DNA of 10,189 nt from Spirochaetia bacterium (lineage in GTDB: Bacteria; Spirochaetota; Spirochaetia; Treponematales; Breznakiellaceae). Shown one piece after another: positions 1 through 6,357 of the stretch (the stretch's first letter is position 1; each line of letters begins with the position of its first letter). The position numbers and the translations under genes are program-made. Location: contig BOBG01000073.1 of NCBI GenBank assembly GCA_026002265.1, forward strand, positions 1-10,189, read 5' to 3'. The notes under the pieces are model-generated. The model was given only the letters and a program-made list of their open reading frames with translations. It was not told the DNA's origin and made no database searches.

Positions 1-48
1 ACAATCTGCCAATAGAGTTCTCTTTTATATTTTTATCCTCAACAGCGA

Positions 49-225
49 TTACATATCCCTCTCCTTGATCTGTTCAGGAACCACATTTACCCATTCGGTA
101 GCGCTGGCGCCTGGGAATAATGCAACCACAGAGGGAAAAAAGGTACTCGAAGGGAAGAGTCGAGTCTTTCTCTTATAAACCGGTCGAAGGGCAATGGCCA
201 ACATTTCGGCATATTTAGCTGTCAT
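49..225 (-). other. doubtful reverse-strand small ORF, possibly a frameshifted gene remnant
   Basis: A reverse-strand reading frame begins with ATG at 225-223 and ends at TAA 51-49, giving 58 residues that start MTAKYAEMLAIALRP and end EQIKERDM. No family is recognised and no Shine-Dalgarno sequence precedes the ATG. Just before its stop, a neighbouring reverse frame stays open to the left edge and reads GYVIAVEDKNIKENS, so the two could be parts of one gene broken by a frameshift. Against this, a forward frame is also open from position 2 to 175, so random open frames occur here. The rest of 1-263 holds no other gene I can support. Confidence 0.2.
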
Positions 226-231
226 AAACAG

Positions 232-257
232 TATAAATATAATTTTTGCTTTAGGAG
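232..257 (+). promoter_or_regulatory. possible -10 element and ribosome-binding site of the lipoprotein operon
   Basis: An AT-rich stretch contains TATAAA (232-237) and TATAAT (238-243), either of which could be a -10 box. No good -35 box lies at the right distance; TTTAGC at 214-219 is the nearest. AGGAG at 253-257 is a clear ribosome-binding site 6 nt before the ATG at 264. The ribosome site is secure and the promoter is tentative. Confidence 0.35.
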
Positions 258-263
258 CATTGT

Positions 264-1208
264 ATGAAAAAGAAGTCGTGGCAGTACCAGAGTGCTATTC
301 TGGTAATCGTTGTGTCGCTTTTTATGAGCGGATGTCCGGATCCGGGTAACGGACACGGTAATGGGGGTAATAATGGATCGGGTAACGGGAATACCGGTGT
401 AACGACACCCACATTGCAGCAAGTTGCTATACCGACTGCAAGTCCTGCCGCCGGTACGGTTGCTTCCGGCACCGGGATTACGCTTTCCACCACTACGGCA
501 GGGGCAACAATCTACTATACAACTAATGGTTCTACACCCACTACCTCAAGCACTCAGTATACGGCACCAATTTCAATAACCGCGGATACGACCATTAAGG
601 CAATAGCGGTTAAAAGCGGCATGGACAATAGTAGTGTATTAACGGCTGTGTATACCATCATATTGCAGTCAGTTGCTACACCGACAGCAAGTCCTGCCGC
701 CGGTACGGTTGCTTCCGGCACCGGGATTACGCTTTCCACCACTACGGCAGGGGCAACAATCTACTATACAACTGATGGTTCTACACCCACTACCGCAAGT
801 ACTCAGTATACATCACCAATTTCAATAACCGCGGATACGACCATTAAGGCAATAGCGGTTAAAAGCGGCATGGACAATAGCGGTATATTAACAGCTGCGT
901 ATACCATAGCCACCGGTACCGCCAAGGTTATTTACACATGGGTGAATGAAAATGACCAGATCGTCACTTCCGGCGCTTCGGCAACACTTTCACGCGGCGC
1001 AGGCCAAACCCTCACTATTAGTACCACAGGCAGCGGCTACTCAAACTTCCAGTGGTCATATAATGGTAGTGTTGTTACAGGGGCAACCACCGGCTCTTAT
1101 ACCTTTAACAGCGCGGGGAAAACTAATGGCATCTACAATATTGGGCTCCAGGTAAAAAAAGACAATGCCTGGTATTCGACACTTATTGCCATAACGCTAA
1201 CAAACTAA
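264..1208 (+). CDS. lipoprotein with two chitobiase C-terminal-type beta-sandwich repeats
   Basis: A 314-residue predicted lipoprotein. The first 23 residues are a signal peptide (basic MKKK, then a hydrophobic run) ending in a relaxed spirochaetal lipobox, MSG before Cys24. A flexible Gly/Asn-rich linker covers about residues 25-45. Two nearly identical domains follow (about 51-132 and 134-215), each with the features of the chitobiase/beta-hexosaminidase C-terminal repeat family: [14 protein letters not shown], then a [12 protein letters not shown] strand. The last ~98 residues resemble an Ig-like or PKD-like fold ([15 protein letters not shown]). I see no catalytic domain, so it is probably a surface binding or structural protein anchored by lipid. 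It lies 10 bp upstream of the next lipoprotein gene, whose ribosome site overlaps this stop, so the two are probably co-transcribed and co-exported. The sugar-binding suggestion comes only from the family name. Confidence 0.85.
   Translation: MKKKSWQYQSAILVIVVSLFMSGCPDPGNGHGNGGNNGSGNGNTGVTTPTLQQVAIPTASPAAGTVASGTGITLSTTTAGATIYYTTNGSTPTTSSTQYTAPISITADTTIKAIAVKSGMDNSSVLTAVYTIILQSVATPTASPAAGTVASGTGITLSTTTAGATIYYTTDGSTPTTASTQYTSPISITADTTIKAIAVKSGMDNSGILTAAYTIATGTAKVIYTWVNENDQIVTSGASATLSRGAGQTLTISTTGSGYSNFQWSYNGSVVTGATTGSYTFNSAGKTNGIYNIGLQVKKDNAWYSTLIAITLTN
414..907 (+). repeat. two-copy 249-bp tandem duplication inside the lipoprotein gene
   Basis: The segment beginning TTGCAG at 414 repeats at 663 with a period of 249 bp (83 codons) and ends around 658 and 907. 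The copies differ at only scattered bases. For example, the run through AGTCCTGCCGCCGGTACGG is identical in both (441 and 690). High nucleotide identity, not just protein similarity, points to a recent in-frame duplication or to gene conversion between copies. Confidence 0.9.
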
Positions 1209-1218
1209 GGAGTGGAAC

Positions 1219-3729
1219 ATGAAAAAGTTTCTATACGGATTGGTTATTGGAACAGTGATTTTGTATGCCGCTTGTGAACACGCGGGCCTTGAAACGGATA
1301 GTTCGGCAGTGCAAACTCCTCCGGGAATGGGCATGGTTCGAGTGAGCTTTTCAGATGGCGCTGCGCGGACAATTTACCCTGACAAGACCTTTGATCATTA
1401 TGTGTATACCTTTACCAAGGTTGGTGAATCAACAGGGCAAGTAAAGACTCCGGCTGCAAATGGTGTATTTACCTTGGAAACCGGAAGCTGGAACCTTTCG
1501 GTACAGGCCTACGCTAACGCATCTAATACTTCTCTTGCGGCTATGGGTAGCACAACTACTGCCTTTACGGTCAGCCAAAATACCGTGACCGATAACATTG
1601 TGATAACGTTAAGCCCGGCGGTGAGTACTGGGGAGGGAACGCTAAACTATAGCATCACGTATCCTGCCGCCGGTGTTATTCAAACCCTTAGCTTTGTACA
1701 AGTCGGCGGAGGGACTTCAACCAATTTACAAACAGACGCAAGCATTTCCTCTACCGGCGGTCTTAGTACCCTTACAGGAACAAAGACCGCGATAAGTGCC
1801 GGGTACTACCTGATTAGGGTAATACTGAAGGACGGCTCAGAGCTGACTGCGGGTAAAAGTGAAGTAGTACACATCTATAATAATTTGACCACCACGCTAA
1901 ACTTTAACTTTAGCGCCAGTGAGTTCACCGCGGCTATTAATGCTAATGCTGCAACACCAGTCATCACCTCAGTGCCTGTAGGCACGAGTTACATTCAACA
2001 TGCCTCCGCATTCCCCATTGATGTTGGGGCCTCTGTAAATGATGGAGGAACTCTTAGTTTTCAGTGGTATAGTAATGCGTCCAATAGCACCACTGGCGGC
2101 ACTGCTATTTACGGTGAAACCGGCGCAAGCTACACACCTTCTACTGCGGCAGTGGGAACTGTCTATTACTACGTGGTGCTTAGCAATACCAATAACACTG
2201 TGAACGGAAACACAACGGCTACGGTAACGAGCTCTGTCGCAGCGATTACAGTAATAACACCAGAAGATGTAATAGTTATTACAGTGGCTAATATAGATCA
2301 GATGAAATCACTTGTTGCAGCAGCGGCGGCCGCAGGCGGTGGAACGAGCAAAACTAATCCCATCGTAGTCGCAATAACAATCTCAGATGCAAGCTTGCTT
2401 TCGGGAACCAATAGCGAGGGTACCGATCTTCTGCACAAGCTTTTTGACGCGATTCCCAGCAGTAAATATGTTAGCTACGACCTGAGCGGTAGTACCTTCA
2501 CTAGTTTTGGAGATATAACGTATGATACTGCATATGCCAGAACGAATAAAAGCTATCTTGCGTCCATTAGCCTACCCGAAACACTGACCACTATCGGCTC
2601 CAATACGTTCTCTAACTGTAGTGGGCTGACAGATATTACCATTCCTAATAGTGTGACCACTATCGGCGGAATGGCGTTCCGGAGCTGTAGTGGGCTGAGA
2701 TCAATTAGCATCGGCAACAGTGTGATCTCTATCGGCTCCTATGCGTTCTCTTACTGTAGCGGGCTGACATCGGTTAGCATCGGCAACAGTGTGATCTCTA
2801 TCGGCTCCTATGCGTTCTCTTACTGTAGCGGGCTGACATCGGTTAGCATCGGCAACAGTGTTACTTCTATCGGCGAGGCTGCGTTCCGGAGCTGTAGCGA
2901 GCTGACATCGGTTAGCATCGGCAACCGTGTGACCACTATCGGCGATCTTGCGTTCTCTTACTGTAGTGGGCTGACAGAGATTACCATTCCTAATAGTGTG
3001 ACCACTATCGGCGGAATGGCGTTCCGGAGCTGTAGTGGGCTGAGATCAATTAGCATTCCCAACAGTGTGACCTCTATCGACTACTCTACGTTCTCTGGCT
3101 GTAGCAGGCTGGCATCGGTTAGCATTCCCAACAGTGTGATCTCTATCGGCGACAATGCGTTCTCTGGCTGTAGCAGGCTGGCATCGGTTAGCATTCCCAA
3201 CAGTGTGATCTCTATCGGCGACAATGCGTTCTCTGGCTGTAGCAGTCTAACATCAATTGAAGTAAATACAAGCAATCCATTCTATAAATCTATTGAGGGA
3301 GTTTTATTTAATCAAGTAGGTACGGAATTAGTAGCATATCCAAACGGGAAAGGGGCTACTACATACACAATCCCCAACAGTGTGACCACTATCGGCAACT
3401 CTGCGTTCTCTGACTGTAGCAGGCTGGCATCGGTTAGCATTCCCAACAGTGTGGAGTCTATCGGCTCCTCTGCGTTCTGGGGCTGTAGTGGGTTGACAGA
3501 GATTACCATCCCCAACAGTGTGACCACTATCGGCAACTCTGCGTTCAGGGGCTGTTACAGCCTGACATCGGTATATGTACAGCGGGACACCGAGCCACTG
3601 ACGACACTGGGGATTTATGCGTTTGACGATACGCATTCTTCCCTACAAATCTATGTACCCGCAAGCAAAGTGATAGACTATCGGACGGCGTGGACTAGCT
3701 ACGCGGACGAGATAGAGGCAGCGCCCTAA
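1219..3729 (+). CDS. BspA-like leucine-rich-repeat lipoprotein (LRR_5 type)
   Basis: An 836-residue predicted surface lipoprotein. The signal peptide MKKFLYGLVIGTVILYAA ends at a lipobox with Cys19. Residues ~35-240 form one or two all-beta domains of no recognised family. Residues ~245-348 look Ig-like (LSFQWYSNAS, YYYVVLSNTN). A spacer precedes an array of 13 BspA/TpLRR repeats of 23 residues (about 449-783), with the pattern IPNSVTTIGxxAFxxCSGLT. The array is interrupted at ~679-714 by the non-repeat island typical of these proteins, and closes with a C-terminal cap (YVPASKVIDYRTAW). BspA family proteins in oral and gut bacteria are implicated in adhesion to host proteins and to other bacteria, so that role is inferred here. 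The start is fixed by AGGAG at 1208-1212, 6 nt before ATG. The terminator at 3838 closes the operon. Confidence 0.9.
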   Translation: MKKFLYGLVIGTVILYAACEHAGLETDSSAVQTPPGMGMVRVSFSDGAARTIYPDKTFDHYVYTFTKVGESTGQVKTPAANGVFTLETGSWNLSVQAYANASNTSLAAMGSTTTAFTVSQNTVTDNIVITLSPAVSTGEGTLNYSITYPAAGVIQTLSFVQVGGGTSTNLQTDASISSTGGLSTLTGTKTAISAGYYLIRVILKDGSELTAGKSEVVHIYNNLTTTLNFNFSASEFTAAINANAATPVITSVPVGTSYIQHASAFPIDVGASVNDGGTLSFQWYSNASNSTTGGTAIYGETGASYTPSTAAVGTVYYYVVLSNTNNTVNGNTTATVTSSVAAITVITPEDVIVITVANIDQMKSLVAAAAAAGGGTSKTNPIVVAITISDASLLSGTNSEGTDLLHKLFDAIPSSKYVSYDLSGSTFTSFGDITYDTAYARTNKSYLASISLPETLTTIGSNTFSNCSGLTDITIPNSVTTIGGMAFRSCSGLRSISIGNSVISIGSYAFSYCSGLTSVSIGNSVISIGSYAFSYCSGLTSVSIGNSVTSIGEAAFRSCSELTSVSIGNRVTTIGDLAFSYCSGLTEITIPNSVTTIGGMAFRSCSGLRSISIPNSVTSIDYSTFSGCSRLASVSIPNSVISIGDNAFSGCSRLASVSIPNSVISIGDNAFSGCSSLTSIEVNTSNPFYKSIEGVLFNQVGTELVAYPNGKGATTYTIPNSVTTIGNSAFSDCSRLASVSIPNSVESIGSSAFWGCSGLTEITIPNSVTTIGNSAFRGCYSLTSVYVQRDTEPLTTLGIYAFDDTHSSLQIYVPASKVIDYRTAWTSYADEIEAAP
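2563..3567 (+). repeat. 69-bp repeat array encoding thirteen 23-residue LRR units
   Basis: Ten contiguous 69-bp units run from 2563 to 3252. A 108-bp non-repeat island covers 3253-3360, and three more units run from 3361 to 3567. Several units are almost identical at the DNA level. Units 3 and 4 (2701 and 2770) form a near-perfect tandem pair. Units 9 and 10 (3115 and 3184) form another. Unit 2 (2632) recurs as unit 7 (2977), shifted by exactly five units (345 bp). This implies recent expansion by slippage or recombination. Confidence 0.95.
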
Positions 3730-3751
3730 GTGTAAAGAGTTTGCAACCATA

Positions 3752-3837
3752 AAGGTCATTTCGACAGGCTCAATGACCAGTTATTGAGCCACAATGACCG
3801 GAGCCGGTAATGCCGGCTGATCTTTGCACGAGACCTT
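3752..3837. repeat. structured intergenic element, REP-like, with nested inverted repeats
   Basis: Outer arms AAGGTC (3752-3757) and GACCTT (3832-3837) enclose several smaller hairpins. GGTCATT (3754-3760) pairs with AATGACC (3772-3778). GGCTCAAT (3767-3774) pairs with ATTGAGCC (3783-3790). AGCCGG (3802-3807) pairs with CCGGCT (3813-3818). AATGACC recurs at 3793-3799. Some pairings are mutually exclusive. The core TTTCGACAGGCTCAATGACC resembles palindromic intergenic repeats I recall from other bacterial genomes, though I cannot confirm this by search. It could be a dispersed REP element or a structured 3' untranslated region. Confidence 0.5.
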
Positions 3838-3863
3838 AGCCTCCGGGAAACCGGGGGCTTTTT
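3838..3863 (+). terminator. rho-independent terminator of the lipoprotein operon
   Basis: A nine-base-pair stem (AGCCTCCGG against CCGGGGGCT, one T-G wobble) is closed by a GAAA tetraloop and followed by a T run. It is well placed to end transcription of the two lipoprotein genes. Its core TCCGGGAAACCGGGGGC is repeated exactly in the next terminator at 4391. Confidence 0.9.
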
Positions 3864-3864
3864 A

Positions 3865-3905
3865 TTGCTATAAAGATGTAGATCCGGTATAGTGAAAAGA
3901 GGAGG
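3865..3905 (+). promoter_or_regulatory. promoter and ribosome-binding site of the aspartic protease gene
   Basis: TTGCTA (3865-3870) and TATAGT (3888-3893) are separated by exactly 17 bp. A start site near 3900 would fall at the edge of the ribosome-binding site GGAGG (3901-3905), which lies 7 nt before the ATG at 3913. The predicted leader is therefore only about 13 nt. Confidence 0.55.
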
Positions 3906-3912
3906 TTGCAAA

Positions 3913-4326
3913 ATGGGAACAACGTATGACGAGATTACATTGAAGAATACAGGTGATGTAGAAATGAAAGCTCGTGGGCTTATCAAGGAGTCGGAAGTCC
4001 GGCAAACAACGATACAGGTTGTGGCGGATACTGGTGCTGATACGCTTATCATCAACGAAGCGGTCCGAGCAGCCCTGGGACTGCGGGTTGTGGGCCTAGC
4101 GGAGGCGTGGCTGGCGGACGGTGCTAATCCGGACTGTAAAGTGACTGAGCCGGTAGATGTACACTGGAAGGAGCGTTCCATGACATGCCGTCCATGGTTA
4201 ATAGCAAATGCGCCGGAAGTGCTTCTTGGAGCAATCCCGTTGGAAGATATGGATATAACAGTGGACTGCAAACGGCAGCAACTAGTTGGCAAACACGGCG
4301 ATAAACAGGTACGGTACATCCGGTAA
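3913..4326 (+). CDS. clan AA (retropepsin-like) aspartic protease
   Basis: A small soluble protein of 137 residues with the hallmarks of a single-domain retroviral-type aspartic protease. The active-site triad is in VVADTGADTLIINE (Asp-Thr-Gly at 39-41). A second conserved hydrophobic-Gly motif, LLGAIPLEDMDITVD, begins at about 104. These enzymes act as homodimers, each chain giving one catalytic Asp. The substrate is unknown. I chose ATG 3913 over an in-frame GTG at 3892 because GGAGG at 3901-3905 lies correctly before the ATG and inside the longer version. No signal peptide is seen, so it is probably cytoplasmic. It is flanked by its own promoter and terminators, so it is probably monocistronic. 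Small bacterial clan AA proteases are often found in accessory regions, but no partner gene is evident here. Confidence 0.8.
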   Translation: MGTTYDEITLKNTGDVEMKARGLIKESEVRQTTIQVVADTGADTLIINEAVRAALGLRVVGLAEAWLADGANPDCKVTEPVDVHWKERSMTCRPWLIANAPEVLLGAIPLEDMDITVDCKRQQLVGKHGDKQVRYIR

Positions 4327-4384
4327 GGAGCCAGCGGTTGGAAAGAGTGTAACCACAGAATGAAGTTTAAAGAGTAAAGAAGGA

Positions 4385-4417
4385 GTCGTCTCCGGGAAAC
4401 CGGGGGCGGCTTTTTTT
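4385..4417 (+). terminator. rho-independent terminator after the aspartic protease
   Basis: An eleven-pair stem, GTCGTCTCCGG against CCGGGGGCGGC with three T-G wobbles, has a GAAA loop and a seven-T tail (4411-4417). The loop and upper stem match the terminator at 3838 base for base. Confidence 0.9.
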
Positions 4418-4423
4418 ATCCCT

Positions 4424-4450
4424 CCACGTGTACATTCGTGCAATTCGTGG
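4424..4450. repeat. ATTCGTG-type short repeat with flanking inverted arms
   Basis: CCACG (4424-4428) and CGTGG (4446-4450) frame ATTCGTGCAATTCGTGG, in which ATTCGTG is repeated. TGTACATTCGT at 4429-4439 recurs at 4500-4510, just before the 42-bp repeats. Similar ATTCGTG-rich intergenic sequences occur in many genomes from general knowledge; none was searched. Function unknown. Confidence 0.35.
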
Positions 4451-4520
4451 ACTCTATTCATTTTTCATTATGACAGCGCCCAAACCCCAAACCCCTTCAT
4501 GTACATTCGTTTTCTTCAAG

Positions 4521-4730
4521 AATGCGGGGGATTCTCCGGCAGTCATGGAGGATTCGCTCACAAATGCGGGGGACTCTCTGGAACTCCGGGAGAGTTCACC
4601 CACAAGTGTGGGGGATTCTCCGGCAGTCATGGAAGATTCATTCAAAAGTGTGTGGGACTCTCTAGAAGTCCTAGAGGATTCATTCATGAGTGCGAGGGAC
4701 TCCCCGGCAGTCATGGAGAATTCACCGTCA
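4521..4730. repeat. five 42-bp tandem repeats with an 84-bp alternating pattern
   Basis: Five units start at 4521, 4563, 4605, 4647 and 4689. Units 1, 3 and 5 share CCGGCAGTCATGGA. Units 2 and 4 instead carry CTCTCTGGAACTCC or CTCTCTAGAAGTCC, so the true period is an alternating 84 bp. Because 42 is a multiple of three, several frames stay open. A forward frame 4428-4739 gives 14-residue repeats such as NAGDSPAVMEDSLT. A second forward frame gives KCGGFSGSHG-like repeats and runs on into the DUF554 frame. A reverse frame 4714-4454 gives SSMTAGESPA repeats. None has a convincing ribosome-binding site, so coding status is undecided. Unit 4 holds a clean hairpin, CTCTAG-AAGTC-CTAGAG. Confidence 0.85.
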
Positions 4731-4773
4731 GTCCGGTAAGTACCGATAAGAAAAGCATATACCTTTTGAATTA

Positions 4774-4814
4774 CCCTTACCCTAAGGGGTTCGCTTCTTC
4801 TAGCAACCTTGCTA
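4774..4814. promoter_or_regulatory. two short inverted repeats upstream of the DUF554 promoter
   Basis: CCCTTA (4774-4779) and TAAGGG (4783-4788) form a hairpin with a 3-nt loop. TAGCAA (4801-4806) and TTGCTA (4809-4814) form a perfect inverted repeat with a 2-nt centre, ending 19 nt before the TTGACA box. The second could be an operator site. There is no direct evidence of function. Confidence 0.3.
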
Positions 4815-4832
4815 CTGAGCCGAAAATACTAC

Positions 4833-4871
4833 TTGACAAGATTGTTAGATATATCCATACTATAATTGAGG
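4833..4871 (+). promoter_or_regulatory. promoter and ribosome-binding site of the DUF554 gene
   Basis: A perfect TTGACA (4833-4838) is followed after 17 bp by CATACT (4856-4861). A perfect TATAAT also lies at 4861-4866, but with a 22-bp gap. GAGG at 4868-4871 is the ribosome site, 5 nt before ATG 4877. Transcription would begin at or just before this site, giving a very short leader. Confidence 0.55.
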
Positions 4872-4876
4872 AAAAA

Positions 4877-5578
4877 ATGTTAGGAGTCATAGTAAACGCG
4901 GGAGCTATCATCATCTGTTCGCTTCTCGGCTGTTTTGCAGTAAGAGGCATTCCGGAACGTTTTGAGGAAACGATAAAAAAAGCCATTGGTCTCTCGATTG
5001 TTTATGTAGGAATCCGGGGTGCATTAGAGAATCAGCATATACTCCTTTTGATCATGAGCATGGTCGGCGGTGCAATCATCGGAGAATTGATCAACATCGA
5101 CAGACTCATGAACCGGTTCGGACTATGGGCTGAAAAGAAATTGGGTATGTCCGGCGGAACCTTTGCCAAAGGTTTTGTGGCCGCATCTATTCTTTTTTGT
5201 TCTGGATCCATGGCCATTGTAGGTTCCATGCAATCCGGACTCAGCGGCAACCATGAAACACTTTTTGCAAAATCAATTCTTGACGGTGCAATCTCTCTCG
5301 TTTTTGCCGCATCAATGGGAATCGGAGTTGCATGTTCAGCCATACCGGTATTTTTATATCAAGGTACAATCGTAGTAGTATCATGGATATTACGTGATTT
5401 TTTATCACCGGATACTATCCGTGAAATGGGTGCTGTCGGGAATCTCCTCGTGGCAGCAATTGGTTTTAATTTTTTAGGTACCAAAGAAATCCGTGTAGCA
5501 AATTTAATTCCGGCCATCTTTATCCCATGGATTTATTTAACAATTACCGGCATTGTTTTATCAACGCCCTACCATTAG
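4877..5578 (+). CDS. DUF554 family integral membrane protein (YdfK-like)
   Basis: A hydrophobic protein of 233 residues, close to the usual family length of about 230. It matches the DUF554/YdfK pattern along its whole length: an N-terminal GVIVNAGAIIICSLLG membrane segment, SMVGGAIIGE (61-70), then FAKGFVAASILFCSGSMAIV (96-115), KSILDGAISLVFAASMGIGV (132-151) and VFLYQG (158-163). About six or seven membrane helices are expected. The family's function is not established; transport is often guessed. The reading frame extends upstream through the 42-bp repeats to 4499, but ATG 4877 is chosen because GAGG precedes it, the homologous core starts there and the longer version would add 126 non-family residues. 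A dedicated TTGACA promoter lies just upstream, and no partner gene overlaps. Confidence 0.9.
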   Translation: MLGVIVNAGAIIICSLLGCFAVRGIPERFEETIKKAIGLSIVYVGIRGALENQHILLLIMSMVGGAIIGELINIDRLMNRFGLWAEKKLGMSGGTFAKGFVAASILFCSGSMAIVGSMQSGLSGNHETLFAKSILDGAISLVFAASMGIGVACSAIPVFLYQGTIVVVSWILRDFLSPDTIREMGAVGNLLVAAIGFNFLGTKEIRVANLIPAIFIPWIYLTITGIVLSTPYH

Positions 5579-5723
5579 TTATCCAAACTGATTGCTGTTT
5601 CACTCCCTTTTTGGTTCCGGAATATAAAGAGTGGAATCCGGAAACTTTATCTTCCCATCTATAGCAGTTGAATTTTTTTCTATAATTATGCTTTACTGAA
5701 GGTGGCCTAAAGCCCAATCCTAG
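5579..5723. other. intergenic segment with inverted repeats, no gene seen
   Basis: Between DUF554 and the decayed zinc-ribbon copy there is no supported gene. TTCCGGA pairs with TCCGGAA about 15 nt later, nested with ATAAAG and CTTTAT arms. This could be a weak terminator for DUF554, but it lacks a T run next to it. A perfect TATAAT at 5681-5686 has no matching -35 box. Confidence 0.4.
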
Positions 5724-5853
5724 TTGGTGAATCAGTCGAACCATAGGTTTGAATGTTGCGAATATTATAGTACGGGCGGCTCGCCCAAAGTCCGCCGTTG
5801 GCGGAAAGACTGCGGATATACAAGCATCGGCAGATAAAAGAAGCAGTAAGTAA
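5724..5853 (+). pseudogene. decayed, shortened copy of the small zinc-ribbon gene at 8799
   Basis: Starting with TTGGTG, as the intact gene does, a frame reads MVNQSNHRFECCEYYS (TTG 5724 onward), which parallels the intact HRVYRCPKCGYYKS. Around 5770-5787 an extra GGGCG-GCT-CGCCC hairpin sequence intervenes. The homologous frame then shifts and reads KSAVGGKTADIQA (from 5788), stopping at TAA 5851-5853. The intact gene reads KSAVGGKTVDIQA. The first zinc ligands are missing and the frame is broken, so no functional protein is expected. The similarity is strong from 5788 on and weak before that. Confidence 0.5.
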
Positions 5854-5868
5854 GTTTTATAAGGCAGA
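5788..5868 (+). repeat. copy A of a duplicated leader cassette, ending at the atpC ribosome site
   Basis: Three blocks match 8925-9081 in the same order. Block 1, 5788-5825, matches 8925-8962 at 37 of 38 bases and includes the hairpin TCCGCC-GTT-GGCGGA. Block 2, 5822-5853, matches 8994-9025 at 30 of 32. Block 3, AAGTTTTATAAGGCAGA at 5852-5868, matches 9065-9081 exactly. This copy lacks about 35 and 41 nt relative to the other. The first missing segment is bounded by AAGC repeats, as expected for a deletion. AAGG in block 3 serves as the atpC ribosome site. Confidence 0.9.
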
Positions 5869-5872
5869 AAAA

Positions 5873-6289
5873 ATGACTTATCCTTTTCAAGTTCATACTC
5901 CGCACCGGCCCTTTTATGCGGATAAAGTTGAGGTCATCATTTTGACGCTCATTGATGGAGAAATTGCTGTTTATGCGAATCATTCCTTTTTTATTGCACC
6001 GGTTCAAACTGGTATTTTAAAAATAAAGGATAAAACCGGAACATGGCGGACCGCATTTATTTCAGAAGGTATGCTGGAAGTAAAAGGTCACAACACGATT
6101 CTCTTGGTTGATGCTGCGGAATGGCCCGAGGAAATTGATCTTGAGAGGAGTGAAGCAGCAAAGAAAAGTGCTGAAGCACGTATCAAGGATTCTTCTCTCC
6201 GGTTTGAAACCGATCTGGCCCGCGCCGCGTTGAAACGTGCAGAATTCCGGATAAAAGTTAAAAAAATGGAGAACACAAGTAGATATTGA
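5873..6289 (+). CDS. atpC: F-type ATP synthase epsilon subunit
   Basis: A protein of 138 residues, the normal length for the epsilon subunit of the F1 part of ATP synthase, a peripheral cytoplasmic protein that couples rotation and inhibits ATP hydrolysis. The N-terminal beta-sandwich domain (about 1-84) shows family features: PFYADKVEVIILTLIDGEIA, a following His-rich turn, FISEGMLEVKGHN and ILLVDAAEWPEEID. Residues ~88-135 form the charged two-helix C-terminal domain (ERSEAAKKSAEARI, LARAALKRAEFR). ATG 5873 is chosen over an in-frame TTG at 5798 because the family begins there and AAGG lies 8 nt upstream. The upstream extension is translated cassette sequence. No other ATP synthase gene is in the window, which is unusual because atpC normally follows atpD. 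It converges on the tRNA operon. Confidence 0.85.
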   Translation: MTYPFQVHTPHRPFYADKVEVIILTLIDGEIAVYANHSFFIAPVQTGILKIKDKTGTWRTAFISEGMLEVKGHNTILLVDAAEWPEEIDLERSEAAKKSAEARIKDSSLRFETDLARAALKRAEFRIKVKKMENTSRY

Positions 6290-6326
6290 TATTTGGTACA
6301 CTGCAACTGAGTGGGTTTGTGGCAGC

Positions 6327-6355
6327 AAAAAAAATAGCGTCCACTTGGACGCTAT
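6327..6355 (-). terminator. rho-independent terminator of the tRNA operon
   Basis: On the reverse strand a near-perfect palindrome (ATAGCGTCCA and TGGACGCTAT around a 2-nt centre, 6334-6355) is followed by a run of T (6333-6327). It sits directly after tRNA-Gly. On the forward strand there is no T run, so it would not obviously terminate atpC. Confidence 0.9.
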
Positions 6356-6357
6356 CG

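Noticed and set aside
2..175. Forward open frame at the left edge as the tail of an upstream gene
   Set aside because: No family resemblance, and an equally open reverse frame covers the same bases, so neither can be preferred securely.
3081..3636. Several reverse-strand open frames across the LRR array
   Set aside because: They are mirror frames of the 69-bp repeats, which stay open because the period is a multiple of three. The forward protein has a signal peptide and clear family motifs.
3756..4319. 187-residue reverse open frame opposite the aspartic protease
   Set aside because: It overlaps the terminator and the intergenic hairpins and shows no family features, while the forward gene has the catalytic Asp-Thr-Gly and a good ribosome site.
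4521..4730. CRISPR array
   Set aside because: The units are directly adjacent 42-bp repeats with no unique spacers.
4499..4876. 126-residue N-terminal extension of DUF554 through the 42-bp repeats
   Set aside because: DUF554 proteins begin at the position of ATG 4877, which has its own ribosome site and promoter. The extension is repeat and non-coding-like sequence.
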